Source of the DNA: Streptomyces iconiensis
Lineage (GTDB): Bacteria; Actinomycetota; Actinomycetes; Streptomycetales; Streptomycetaceae
Direction: 5' to 3'
Length of the DNA stretch: 64,000 bases
Assembly (NCBI RefSeq): GCF_028657195.3
Contig: NZ_JANCPR020000017.1
Span: 62,001-126,000, forward strand
In this document: positions 8,267 to 16,602 of the stretch, in pieces
Layout of the letters: each line of letters opens with the position of its first letter
Numbering within the stretch: the stretch's first letter is position 1
The notes under the pieces: model-generated
Database searches by the model: none
Told to the model about the DNA's origin: nothing
What the model saw: only the letters and a program-made list of their open reading frames with translations
Position numbers and translations under genes: made by a program

Positions 8267-9214
8267 ATGACCACTTCACGCCCGGGCCCGGTCCCGGAAC
8301 ACCCCGTCGAACTGCGCGCCGTCACCCGCAGATACGGGCAGGGAACACAGTCGGTCACCGCGCTCGACGCGGTCACCCTCACCTTCGCCGCGGGAACGAT
8401 GACCGCGGTCATGGGGCCGTCAGGCTCGGGGAAGTCGACGCTGCTGCACTGTGCCGCGGGGATCGACAGGCCCAGCGAGGGCGAGGTGCTGATCGGGGGA
8501 ACAGCGCTGGGGGCCCTGGACGAGAACGCGCTGACTGTGCTGCGCAGGGAACGGGTGGGGTTCGTGTTCCAGGCGTTCAACCTGGTCGCGGCGCTGACGG
8601 CGGCGCAGAACGTCGAACTCCCGCTCCGGCTCGCAGGCCGCCGCGCGGCGCCGGGACAGGTCGGCGAAGCGCTCCGCCGGGTCGGGCTCGCTGACCGTGC
8701 CGCACACCGCCCCGGCGAACTGTCCGGCGGGCAGCAGCAGCGCGTGGCGCTGGCCCGCGCGCTCATCACCCGGCCAACCGTCCTCTTCGCGGACGAGCCC
8801 ACGGGCGCCCTGGACACGCACACCTCGCACACCGTGCTGCGCATGCTGCGCGGGCTCGTCGACGCGGACGGAGACGTACTCGGCACTGACGCACCCGGAG
8901 GAGGCGTACTCGGAGGGGATGTACGCGGAGGGGCCGTACCCGGCGGGGAAGCGCGTGCGGACGGCGAGGGAGACGGCGAGGGAGCGGGAGCCGGAGACGG
9001 TGCCCGTACCGGGCGCCGGGGTGGGCAGACCGTCGTGATGGTCACCCATGACCCGGCCGCCGCTGCCTACGCCGACCGCGTCGTGCTGCTCGCTGACGGG
9101 CGCGGAGTGGACGAACTGCCGGGCGGCAGGGGCGCGGAGGCCATCGCGGCCCGTATGGCGGCGCTGGAGGAGCGCCACCGGGGCGCGCACGCGCAGAGCG
9201 CGGTGGCGTCATGA
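8267..9214 (+). CDS. ABC transporter ATPase (MacB/LolD type) with low-complexity insertion
   Basis: The 315-residue protein contains Walker A GPSGSGKST, Q-loop FQAFN, signature LSGGQQQR, Walker B VLFADEPTGALD and H-loop VTHD. Between the D-loop helix and the H-loop strand (residues about 200-253) lies a Gly/Asp/Glu-rich insert of roughly 50 residues, including GGGVLGGDVRGG and DGEGDGEGAGAGDG, that ordinary family members lack. It overlaps the permease gene by 4 bases (ATGA). With the permease it should power an efflux or lipoprotein-type exporter. The divergent two-component system probably regulates it. Confidence 0.92.
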   Translation: MTTSRPGPVPEHPVELRAVTRRYGQGTQSVTALDAVTLTFAAGTMTAVMGPSGSGKSTLLHCAAGIDRPSEGEVLIGGTALGALDENALTVLRRERVGFVFQAFNLVAALTAAQNVELPLRLAGRRAAPGQVGEALRRVGLADRAAHRPGELSGGQQQRVALARALITRPTVLFADEPTGALDTHTSHTVLRMLRGLVDADGDVLGTDAPGGGVLGGDVRGGAVPGGEARADGEGDGEGAGAGDGARTGRRGGQTVVMVTHDPAAAAYADRVVLLADGRGVDELPGGRGAEAIAARMAALEERHRGAHAQSAVAS

Positions 9215-11748
9215 TCAGCGTGGCGACCGTACGCGAGCGCTGGACCTCCTTCCTCGGCTCCTTCGTGGCCGTGGCGCTCGGCGTCACAGTGGTGACCCTC
9301 AGCGGCCTCATCCTGCTGTCCGGCGGTACGGGAGTGCCCGAACGGCTCGCGGGGGCACCGGTTTTGGTGCACAGCCCGGCCGGTGAGCGGGTCGGCGGCG
9401 TGTTCGCGGAGAACCCGCCGTGGGCGCCCGAGCGCGTCCGCGACCTGCGGCGCACCCTGGAGGCGCTGCCCGGGGTGCGGGCCGCCGTACCCGACCGTTC
9501 CTTCTACGCGCAGCTCACCGGCACCGAGCAGCGCAAGGGCGACAGGCAGGGCCACGGCTGGTCCTCAGCAGCGCTCGCCTCGTACGGACTGACGGCGGGC
9601 ACACCACCACGGGCCGACAGCGATCTGGTCCTCGACCGGGCGCTGGGGCACGGCCCGGGCGACCGCGTCAGCGTACTGACCGCCGAGGGGGCACGGCGCT
9701 TCACCGTCACCGGCACCGTGGACGGGCCCGGCCTCTACGTCACCGACAGGCGAGCGGCCCAACTCGCCGGCGGAGTACGGACGATCGGCCTCCTCCTCGA
9801 AACGGGCCCCGGCACGGACACGGCCGGTGCGGCCGGTCCTGCTCACACCGCGGAGGCGGGCGAGGGCGCCCGGACCGCCGAGGCCGGCAAGGGCGCTGGG
9901 GCCGCCGGGGCCACCGGGGAGCCCGGGGCCGCCGGGGTCGCGCGGGCCGCTCGGGCCGTGGTCGGGGGAGAGGGCACGGTGCTCACCGGCGCCGCACGGG
10001 ACGCGCTCGCGCCCCAGCAGGACGAGATGACGCGCTGGATCGGCGGCCAGGTGCTCACCGCGATGGCGCTGCTGTCCACCTTCGTCACCGTTTTCATCGT
10101 GTCCTCGGCGTTCGCCTTCACCGTCGCGCAGCGCCGCCGCGAGTTCGGGCTGCTGCGCACCATCGGTGCCACGCCACGGCAGCTGCGCCGCATGCTCTAC
10201 GGCGAGGCGCTGACGGTGGGCGCGCTCGGCGCGGCGGCCGGAGCCGTCGCGGGTGTACTCCTGGCACCCGCCGTCGCGGGAGTGCTGGTGGAAGCGGGGC
10301 TCCAGCCTGAGGGCTTCGCGGTGCGCACGCGGTGGTGGGTGCCGCTCGCCGCGCTGGTGCTCGGTGTGGCCGTGGCGCTGGCCGGAGTGTGGTCCGCCTC
10401 GCGCCGTGCCGCGCGGGTCGCACCGCTGGAGGCGATGAGGGAGGCGGCCGTCGACAGCCGGCCGGTGCGGCGGCGCCTGTTCGCCGGGCTGGCCACCACA
10501 GCCGCCGGGCTCGGCTGCGCTGTGGGCACGGCGTTCGCGGGGAGCGACTCGATGGTGCTGCTCGGGCTGGGCACGGCGATGGGCCTCACCGCCGGACTCA
10601 CCCTGCTGGTCCCGGCACTGCTGCGGCCCGTCGTCGGAGCGCTGACCCGCCCGCTGGCCCGGCGCCGGGGGGCGACCGGGCTGCTGGTGCGGGAGAACAT
10701 GCTCACCGCCGTACGCCGCACGGCCGCGACCGTCGCGCCCGTACTGGCCACCGTCACCTTCGCCGTGCTGCTCACCAGCACGGTGCAGACGACGCAGAGC
10801 GCCGACACCGCGCGGCGTGCCGCTGCCGTACGGGCCGAGGCCGCCGTCGCGCCGCACGGTACGCCCGGCCTCTCGGAGGCGGCCACAGCCGGCATGCGGG
10901 ACACCGCGCCGCTGGGCACGACCGTCTACGGCGGCGAGGGCAGGGCCGCGCTCAACGCCGCCGGTGTGGGCCCCGGTTACGCGCGGCTCACCTCAGGTCC
11001 TGTACCGCGTGCCGGCACGGCCGTCGTCTCCCGCGCCGTCGCCTCGGCACACGGCTGGCGTGCGGGCGCGCGTGCGACGCTCACCTTCGAGGACGGCCGC
11101 ACCGTGCGGCTCCGCGTCTCCGCCGTCGCCGCGGTCCTGGACACCGAGGGCCCGTACCAGTTGCTGCTGCCGCGCGGGCTGGTCAGCGCGCACGACCCCT
11201 CGGCCCTCGCCGACGTCGCCTACCGCACCAGCGGCGAACCCGTGCGCGCCGATACCCGGCTCGGGCTGCGCGAGGTCTCGCTGGAGGACTACGCCGCGCT
11301 GGCCGACGAGGAGGAGGACCGGCTGATCCGGCTCTTCACGCTGCTCCTCGTCGCGATGACGGCCGGCTACACCGCCGTCGCCGTGGCGTCCACACTGCTG
11401 GCGGCAACGGCCGACAGAGCCCGCGACTTCCGGGTGCTGCGGCTCTCGGGCGCCACACCCCGGCAGGTGCTGGCCGCCGTCGCGGGCGAGACGGTCTGCG
11501 TCGTCGCGCTGGGCGCCACGCTCGGCCTGGCCGCTGTGGTGCCCGCGCTGCTCGGCATGGTCCACGGGCTGCGGGACGGCCTCGGCGTGCCCGTCGAACT
11601 GACTGTGGCCTGGCCCTGGGTGGGCGGCGCCGTGGGCGGCTGCCTCGTCCTGGGTCTGTTGGCCGCCGTCCTCCCCGCCAGGGCGGCGCTGCGGAGCGGA
11701 GGCCGGTCAGCGGGCGCAGGCGGAAGGAGCGCTTCCTGGGCGGGTTAG
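9211..11748 (+). CDS. FtsX/MacB-type ABC transporter permease
   Basis: The 845-residue protein has two FtsX units. The first has the RRREFGLLRTIGATPRQLRRM coupling motif near residue 310, and the second has RARDFRVLRLSGATPRQVL near residue 735. The N-terminal transmembrane helix (FLGSFVAVALGVTVVTLSGLILL) is followed by a large extracytoplasmic part. That part carries a repetitive Ala/Gly stretch at residues about 200-250 with repeats like HTAEAGEG and RTAEAGKG, which looks like an in-frame repeat expansion. It is coupled to the ATPase gene by an ATGA overlap. Confidence 0.92.
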   Translation: MISVATVRERWTSFLGSFVAVALGVTVVTLSGLILLSGGTGVPERLAGAPVLVHSPAGERVGGVFAENPPWAPERVRDLRRTLEALPGVRAAVPDRSFYAQLTGTEQRKGDRQGHGWSSAALASYGLTAGTPPRADSDLVLDRALGHGPGDRVSVLTAEGARRFTVTGTVDGPGLYVTDRRAAQLAGGVRTIGLLLETGPGTDTAGAAGPAHTAEAGEGARTAEAGKGAGAAGATGEPGAAGVARAARAVVGGEGTVLTGAARDALAPQQDEMTRWIGGQVLTAMALLSTFVTVFIVSSAFAFTVAQRRREFGLLRTIGATPRQLRRMLYGEALTVGALGAAAGAVAGVLLAPAVAGVLVEAGLQPEGFAVRTRWWVPLAALVLGVAVALAGVWSASRRAARVAPLEAMREAAVDSRPVRRRLFAGLATTAAGLGCAVGTAFAGSDSMVLLGLGTAMGLTAGLTLLVPALLRPVVGALTRPLARRRGATGLLVRENMLTAVRRTAATVAPVLATVTFAVLLTSTVQTTQSADTARRAAAVRAEAAVAPHGTPGLSEAATAGMRDTAPLGTTVYGGEGRAALNAAGVGPGYARLTSGPVPRAGTAVVSRAVASAHGWRAGARATLTFEDGRTVRLRVSAVAAVLDTEGPYQLLLPRGLVSAHDPSALADVAYRTSGEPVRADTRLGLREVSLEDYAALADEEEDRLIRLFTLLLVAMTAGYTAVAVASTLLAATADRARDFRVLRLSGATPRQVLAAVAGETVCVVALGATLGLAAVVPALLGMVHGLRDGLGVPVELTVAWPWVGGAVGGCLVLGLLAAVLPARAALRSGGRSAGAGGRSASWAG

Positions 11749-11757
11749 GTTGGTGGG

Positions 11758-12780
11758 GTGAGCGAGAGTGTGGAGCGGTTGGCGGGCGACTGTGAGCGGT
11801 GTGCGGGGCTGTGCTGTGTGGCACTGCCCTTCACCGCCTCGGCGGACTTCGCCGTGAACAAGGCGGCGGGCACGCCGTGCGGCAATCTGACCGCTGACAA
11901 CCGGTGCGGCATCCACGCGAGGCTCAGGGAGAGCGGGTTCTCCGGCTGCTCCGTCTACGACTGCTACGGCGCGGGGCAGCGCGTGTCGCAGCGTGCCGAT
12001 CTCACCCCTGGACCACGGATGTTCGAGGTGTTCCGGGTGACGCGGCAGCTCCACGAGCTGCTGTGGTACCTCACCGAGGCCGCCAGGTGCGAGGAGCCCA
12101 CGGCGCCGCGCGGCGAGTCGCCGGAACCGCGCGGCGAGTCGCCGGAACCGCGAGGCGAGCCCGGCGCCCTGTCCCGCGAGGCGTCCGGGTTGCGGGACGA
12201 GATCGACCAGTTGGTGGGCGGCAGCGCGGACGAGCTGGTCGCGACCGAGGTGAACGCGTGGCGTGCGCGGGTCGGCGAGGTGCTGGGGCGGGTCAGTGAG
12301 CGGGCACGTGCGGGGCTCGGGGGGCGGGAGCTGCGCGGGGCCGATCTCGCCGGGAAGCGGATGCGGGGCGCCTCGCTGCGGGGCGCGAACCTGCGGGGTG
12401 CGCTGCTGATCGCCACCGATCTGCGCGGAGCCGATCTGCGCAGCGCCGACCTGTTGGGCGCCGACCTGCGGGACGCCGATCTGCGCGGGGCCGACCTCAC
12501 CGACTGCCTCTTTCTGGCCCAGCCCCAACTGAACGCAGCCCAGGGCGACTTGGGCACCTCCCTGCCGGTGGCTTCCGGCGGGCTCACCCGTCCGGGCCAC
12601 TGGCAGGACACTCACTCAGCCGGGCAGCATGAGGAAGGTCGGCACATGCGCGCGCAGCGGCGTGGGAAGACCTCCGAGGGCGGTGGCGGGAGGAGGGCCA
12701 GTGGTCGTGAAGGACGTGAACGCGGCGGGCGCGGCGGGCAGGGACAGGCACGGTCTGGAGACGACCGGCGGGGGCGCTGA
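11758..12780 (+). CDS. YkgJ-like cysteine-cluster / pentapeptide-repeat fusion protein
   Basis: Starting at GTG 11758, the 340-residue product opens with CERCAGLCC, then PCGNL, CGIH and SGCSVYDC. This is a CxxC...CC pattern like the zinc/iron-chelating YkgJ family. A linker contains the tandem RGESPEP repeat. Residues about 185-250 are pentapeptide repeats (LRGADLAGKRMRGASLRGAN, LRGADLRSADLLGADL), which fold as a right-handed beta-helix. The basic Gly/Arg tail overlaps the next gene by 74 bases and may be dispensable. The substrate is unknown. Confidence 0.8.
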   Translation: MSESVERLAGDCERCAGLCCVALPFTASADFAVNKAAGTPCGNLTADNRCGIHARLRESGFSGCSVYDCYGAGQRVSQRADLTPGPRMFEVFRVTRQLHELLWYLTEAARCEEPTAPRGESPEPRGESPEPRGEPGALSREASGLRDEIDQLVGGSADELVATEVNAWRARVGEVLGRVSERARAGLGGRELRGADLAGKRMRGASLRGANLRGALLIATDLRGADLRSADLLGADLRDADLRGADLTDCLFLAQPQLNAAQGDLGTSLPVASGGLTRPGHWQDTHSAGQHEEGRHMRAQRRGKTSEGGGGRRASGREGRERGGRGGQGQARSGDDRRGR

Positions 12781-14170
12781 CACCGAGGCTGGCGAGCACT
12801 ACGCACACGCGGTGGACTCCCTGCTGTTCTTCAGGGGCGATGTGGCCGACGCGGTCGAGGCCATGCGGGAGGCGGCTCCCCGTGCTCCGCTGGCGCACGC
12901 GTTCGCCGCCTATCTCGGTCTGCTGGGCACGGAGGCCGACCAGGCCGCCGTCGCGCGTGAGAGGTTCGCGCGCTTCCGGGAGAGCGTGGACCAGAGCGGG
13001 TTCACCGCACGCGAGCGGGCCCACCTCCAGGCGGCCTCCGTCTGGCTCGCGGGAGACATCGAGCGTGCCGGGACGCTGCTGCGCGAACTGTCCGTCTCCT
13101 GGCCCCGCGACGCACTGGCGCTGGCAGTAGGCCACCAGATCGACTTCTTCACGGGGAACGCTGCCTCACTGCGCGACCGTATCGCCGGCGCTCTGTCGGC
13201 CTGGGACGAGGACGACCCGCACTACGGGCCGCTGCTGGGCATGTTCGCCTTCGGCCTGGAGGAGTCGGGGCACTACGCGCGCGCCGAGCAGGTGGGCCTC
13301 GCCGCCGTTGCCCGTAACGCGCGTGATGTGTGGGGCATCCACGCGGTCGTGCACGCGCTGGAGATGCAGGGCAGGTTCGCCGAGGGCATCGGCTATCTCG
13401 ACGCGCGGCGCGAGCACTGGGGCGCGGGCAACATGATGGCCGTGCACAACTGGTGGCACTACGCCCTCTACGCGCTGGAGGCGGGGGACACGGGGCGCGC
13501 GCTCCAGATCTACGACGCCACGCTGCACCACGCGGGGTCCGAGGGCCTGGCGCTGGAACTCCTGGACGCCTCGGCCCTGTTGTGGAGGCTGCTGCTGGAC
13601 GGGCCGACGACGGCCGGAGCGGTCGGAGGGCGCTGGGAGGCGCTCGCCGATGCGTGGGCCGCGCGCGACGACGGGCCGCACTACGCGTTCAACGACACCC
13701 ATGCCGTCATGGCCTACCTCGGCGCCGGCCGCATGCGCGAGGCAGAGGCGCTGGTCGCCGACCGCGCCGAGTGGGCGGCCAGGCCCCACCCCGGCGTGAC
13801 CAACCACACGATGACCGCGCAGGTGGGGCTGCCCGTGTGCAGGGCGCTGATCGCCTTCGCGCAGGAGCGGTACGGGCACACCGTCGACCTGCTGGCGCCC
13901 CAGCGGAACCGACTCCAGACCTTCGGAGGCTCGCACGCGCAGCGCGACGCCGTACAGCGCACGCTCATCGAGGCGGCGCTGCGAGCGGGACGGTACGAGC
14001 TGGCACGCACCCTGCTGAGCGAGCGGCTGAACCTGCGCCCGAGCAGCCCGTACAACTGGCTGGGCCAGGCACGGCTGGCGGACGAACTGGGCCAGGCCGC
14101 CCTCGCGGCAACCGCACGGGACAGGGCCGCCGCGCTGGCAGCGCCCGGGATGAGCGCGCTGAACGGCTGA
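12707..14170 (+). CDS. TTC38-like tetratricopeptide repeat protein
   Basis: The roughly 487-residue protein is all-helical with TPR-like hairpins, and the central block NARDVWGIHAVVHALEMQG...HNWWHYALYALEAGD is characteristic of TTC38-type proteins. The GTG at 12707 lies 10 bases after AGGAGG and is preferred over an in-frame ATG at 12629. No enzymatic motif or membrane segment is seen. It probably acts as a cytoplasmic protein of unknown binding function, a family frequent in Streptomyces. Confidence 0.82.
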   Translation: MKDVNAAGAAGRDRHGLETTGGGADTEAGEHYAHAVDSLLFFRGDVADAVEAMREAAPRAPLAHAFAAYLGLLGTEADQAAVARERFARFRESVDQSGFTARERAHLQAASVWLAGDIERAGTLLRELSVSWPRDALALAVGHQIDFFTGNAASLRDRIAGALSAWDEDDPHYGPLLGMFAFGLEESGHYARAEQVGLAAVARNARDVWGIHAVVHALEMQGRFAEGIGYLDARREHWGAGNMMAVHNWWHYALYALEAGDTGRALQIYDATLHHAGSEGLALELLDASALLWRLLLDGPTTAGAVGGRWEALADAWAARDDGPHYAFNDTHAVMAYLGAGRMREAEALVADRAEWAARPHPGVTNHTMTAQVGLPVCRALIAFAQERYGHTVDLLAPQRNRLQTFGGSHAQRDAVQRTLIEAALRAGRYELARTLLSERLNLRPSSPYNWLGQARLADELGQAALAATARDRAAALAAPGMSALNG

Positions 14171-14284
14171 CCCACGGCGCGCGGTGCGGGCCACGGGCTG
14201 CGGAACACGGCCACACGGCCACACGCCGGCTCTCGCCATCCGCCACGGAACGCGATCCCCGCACGCTGTCGGACCAGGGGAAAC

Positions 14285-15274
14285 ATGTACGTTACATCCA
14301 TGAGTCGAGTCGTGTCATGGGACCTGCCGGAGCCTGCCGTGGCGCGGCGCCAGCCGTTCCGGTTCGGGTACGAGGTGCTGCGCGGTATCGCGCAGGTGGA
14401 CTTCATGCCGAACGCCGCATGCGGAGTCTTCTTCTTCGCCGCCCTGTTCGCCGCCGGCTGGCAGTACGGCCTCTACGGGCTGCTCGGCACCGTCGCGGGA
14501 ACCGCAGCCGCCTACGGGCTCGGTGTCGACAAGGAGCGCATAGGCGCGGGACTTGAGGGGTTCAACGGCTGCCTCGTCGCCGTCGCCTTCGCCGTCTTCC
14601 TCGGGCCGGGACACGCCTCCACCTGGGCACTCGCGCTCGGCGGCGCGCTCGTCTCCGCCGTGGTCACCGGCGCGCTCGTCAATCTGCTCAGGCCGTGGTC
14701 CATGCCCACGTTCACGCTCCCGTTCTGCCTCATCGCCAGCGTGATGACCATCGCGGCTCCCGGCTTCCCGCGCGTGTGGCACGAGGGCTCGGCGCTCTCG
14801 GCGCTGCCCCGCTCGGCGGCCGGCAGCCCGGCGCTGGACTGGGACGGCATCGGCCACGCGTTCTTCGCCAACGTCGGGCAGATCTTCCTGATGCCGCAGT
14901 GGTACGTGGGGCTGCTCTTCCTCCTCGGGATCTTCGTGGCCGACCTGGTCGCCGGGCTCACCGCCTGCCTGGGCAGCGTCGTCGGCATCGTCACCGCCTG
15001 GGCGCTGGGGGCGCCCGCGTCCGGCGTCACCGAGGGACTGCTCGGCTACAACGCGGTCCTCGTCGCCATGGCGCTCGGCGCCGTCTTCCTCGACCGCGGC
15101 GCGTGGAGCCTGGGCTACGCGGCCGTCGGCGCCGCCGCCTCCACGGTGCTGACCGTCGCCGTCACCTCGTTCTTCGCCCCCTTCGGCGGCCACACCCTCA
15201 CCTGGCCCTACATCCTCACCACCCTCTTCTTCCTCGCCGCCGTGCCCTCTTTTCCGCGCCTGCGCAGGAGTTGA
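14285..15274 (+). CDS. Urea transporter (UT family)
   Basis: The 329-residue integral membrane protein has about ten hydrophobic segments and the UT hallmarks. These are GLEGFNGCLVAVA in the first half, MPTFTLPFCLIASVM, and their pseudo-symmetric partners GQIFLMPQWYVG and EGLLGYNAVLVAMALG in the second half. It should form a passive urea channel. The ATG at 14285 follows CAGGGGAAAC; an alternative ATG is five codons later. No urease genes are adjacent, so the link to nitrogen use is only inferred from the family. Confidence 0.88.
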   Translation: MYVTSMSRVVSWDLPEPAVARRQPFRFGYEVLRGIAQVDFMPNAACGVFFFAALFAAGWQYGLYGLLGTVAGTAAAYGLGVDKERIGAGLEGFNGCLVAVAFAVFLGPGHASTWALALGGALVSAVVTGALVNLLRPWSMPTFTLPFCLIASVMTIAAPGFPRVWHEGSALSALPRSAAGSPALDWDGIGHAFFANVGQIFLMPQWYVGLLFLLGIFVADLVAGLTACLGSVVGIVTAWALGAPASGVTEGLLGYNAVLVAMALGAVFLDRGAWSLGYAAVGAAASTVLTVAVTSFFAPFGGHTLTWPYILTTLFFLAAVPSFPRLRRS

Positions 15275-15282
15275 GCGTCCGC

Positions 15283-16395
15283 TCAGCCGTGCCGGGACCT
15301 GTCCGCTTCGAGGGCCCGGCTGAGCGCCTTCGAGGGGTAGGGGGTCTCTCTGCTCTCGTCCTGGATCTTGAGGTAGAAGTCCGTCAGCAGTGCGGCGAGC
15401 GGTGCGTGGCGGGAGAGGAGCGCCCTGGCCCGTCGCGGTCCGTTCGGTGGGGGCCGGCCTTCCGCGTATGCGTGAAGGAGTGCGGAGCGTTTCTCCCGCT
15501 CGTAGCCGTACAGGGCCGTGAGCAGCCAGTTCACCAGCCAGCTGCGGGTGTAGCAGCGATCGTAGGTGCGGTGTCGTGCGAAGAAGTCGCTCTCGCACGG
15601 TGACAGATCGAATGTGGAGGAGAGGGCGAGGCCGTAGTCGGCGAAGTAAAGGCGTCGGCCGTCGGTCAGGATGTTCTGGAAGTGGGCGTCGAAGTGGAGG
15701 AGCCCGCGCGCGTTCATGAAGGATGTGCCGGCCTCCAGTTCGGCTTCCACCAGGGAAAACGCCCGGTCGGCGGTCTCCTCGTCGGCCTGTACCTGCTCGG
15801 TCAGCCACTCGTGGAGCGTCTGGGGCACGTACTCCAGGAACAGGGTGAGGCTCGCGGAGGACTGGTGAAGCGCCTCGACGCGGCGGCGTATCTCCGGCCC
15901 GCCTCCCCAATAGGCCACGGCCCGCTCCACGTCAGCGAGTTCCCCGGGAAGCGCGGCTGCGCCTGGCAGTACGCGCCAGTGGTACATCATCGGAAACCCT
16001 TGGTACTGGCCTCCGCGCACCCAGTTCGTCGTCATGGTGTGAACGGCCAGCTCCCGCCACGCCCCGAAGCCAGGACTGCCGACGCCGTACTGGCAGAAGG
16101 TGGGAAGCCCGAACAGGTTGGCCGTGGACCGTACATGCTCGGGCAGCAGCTCCCTGTCCGTGAGCGGTACCCGCTTCACGAAGACCGGCCTCCCACCGAT
16201 CTCCAGCAGCCCGGACCAACCGCCGATGCCGGAGCCAAGCGGTACGGCGGTGTCCAGCAGTTCGCTCAGCCGGCGGTCGCTTCGCGGGGCGAGAGATGCC
16301 GAGACAGCGCTGTAGGCGGCCGAGCGTGCGCCTTCCGACATGTCAGGACGCTCGACGGCTGCGCGCATCGGAATTGCCGACCTCATTTCCACCAT
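15283..16395 (-). CDS. Kinase-fold protein (phosphotransferase-like), function unknown
   Basis: The 370-residue protein shows a kinase-like fold. It has a lysine in GGRPVFVKRVPLT, a catalytic-loop-like LLHFDAHFQNILTDG (HxDxxxxN) and a metal-site-like YFADYGLAL where DFG would be. The N-terminal 30 residues are uncertain because several in-frame ATGs are close together (16395, 16386, 16368). It converges on the urea transporter with an 8-base gap that contains a short TGAGCG/CGCTCA hairpin. Whether it phosphorylates proteins or small molecules cannot be told. Confidence 0.75.
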   Translation of the reverse strand: MVEMRSAIPMRAAVERPDMSEGARSAAYSAVSASLAPRSDRRLSELLDTAVPLGSGIGGWSGLLEIGGRPVFVKRVPLTDRELLPEHVRSTANLFGLPTFCQYGVGSPGFGAWRELAVHTMTTNWVRGGQYQGFPMMYHWRVLPGAAALPGELADVERAVAYWGGGPEIRRRVEALHQSSASLTLFLEYVPQTLHEWLTEQVQADEETADRAFSLVEAELEAGTSFMNARGLLHFDAHFQNILTDGRRLYFADYGLALSSTFDLSPCESDFFARHRTYDRCYTRSWLVNWLLTALYGYEREKRSALLHAYAEGRPPPNGPRRARALLSRHAPLAALLTDFYLKIQDESRETPYPSKALSRALEADRSRHG

Positions 16396-16602
16396 GTCCG
16401 CGGGAATCCATCAACTGCTGCCTCCGCACTGTAGGTGAGAGGCGATGAGGAGACCGGCGGAGTCGGTGCACAGGGCAGGTTGTCACGATTCAGCGGCCGG
16501 GCCAGTGGCTCTTGAGTGGTTCTCCATGGCTTGCGCTTTGGCTGGGGGCAGCCGTGGCTGTGCTTACGGGTGGCCGGGAGGCCGGGGAGCCGGGGAGTCT
16601 GG

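Noticed and set aside
6340..9045. Minus-strand frame of 901 codons as one long regulator
   Set aside because: Only the last 218 codons encode the response regulator; the rest is antisense to the ATPase or out of frame with the kinase gene and is compositionally nonsense.
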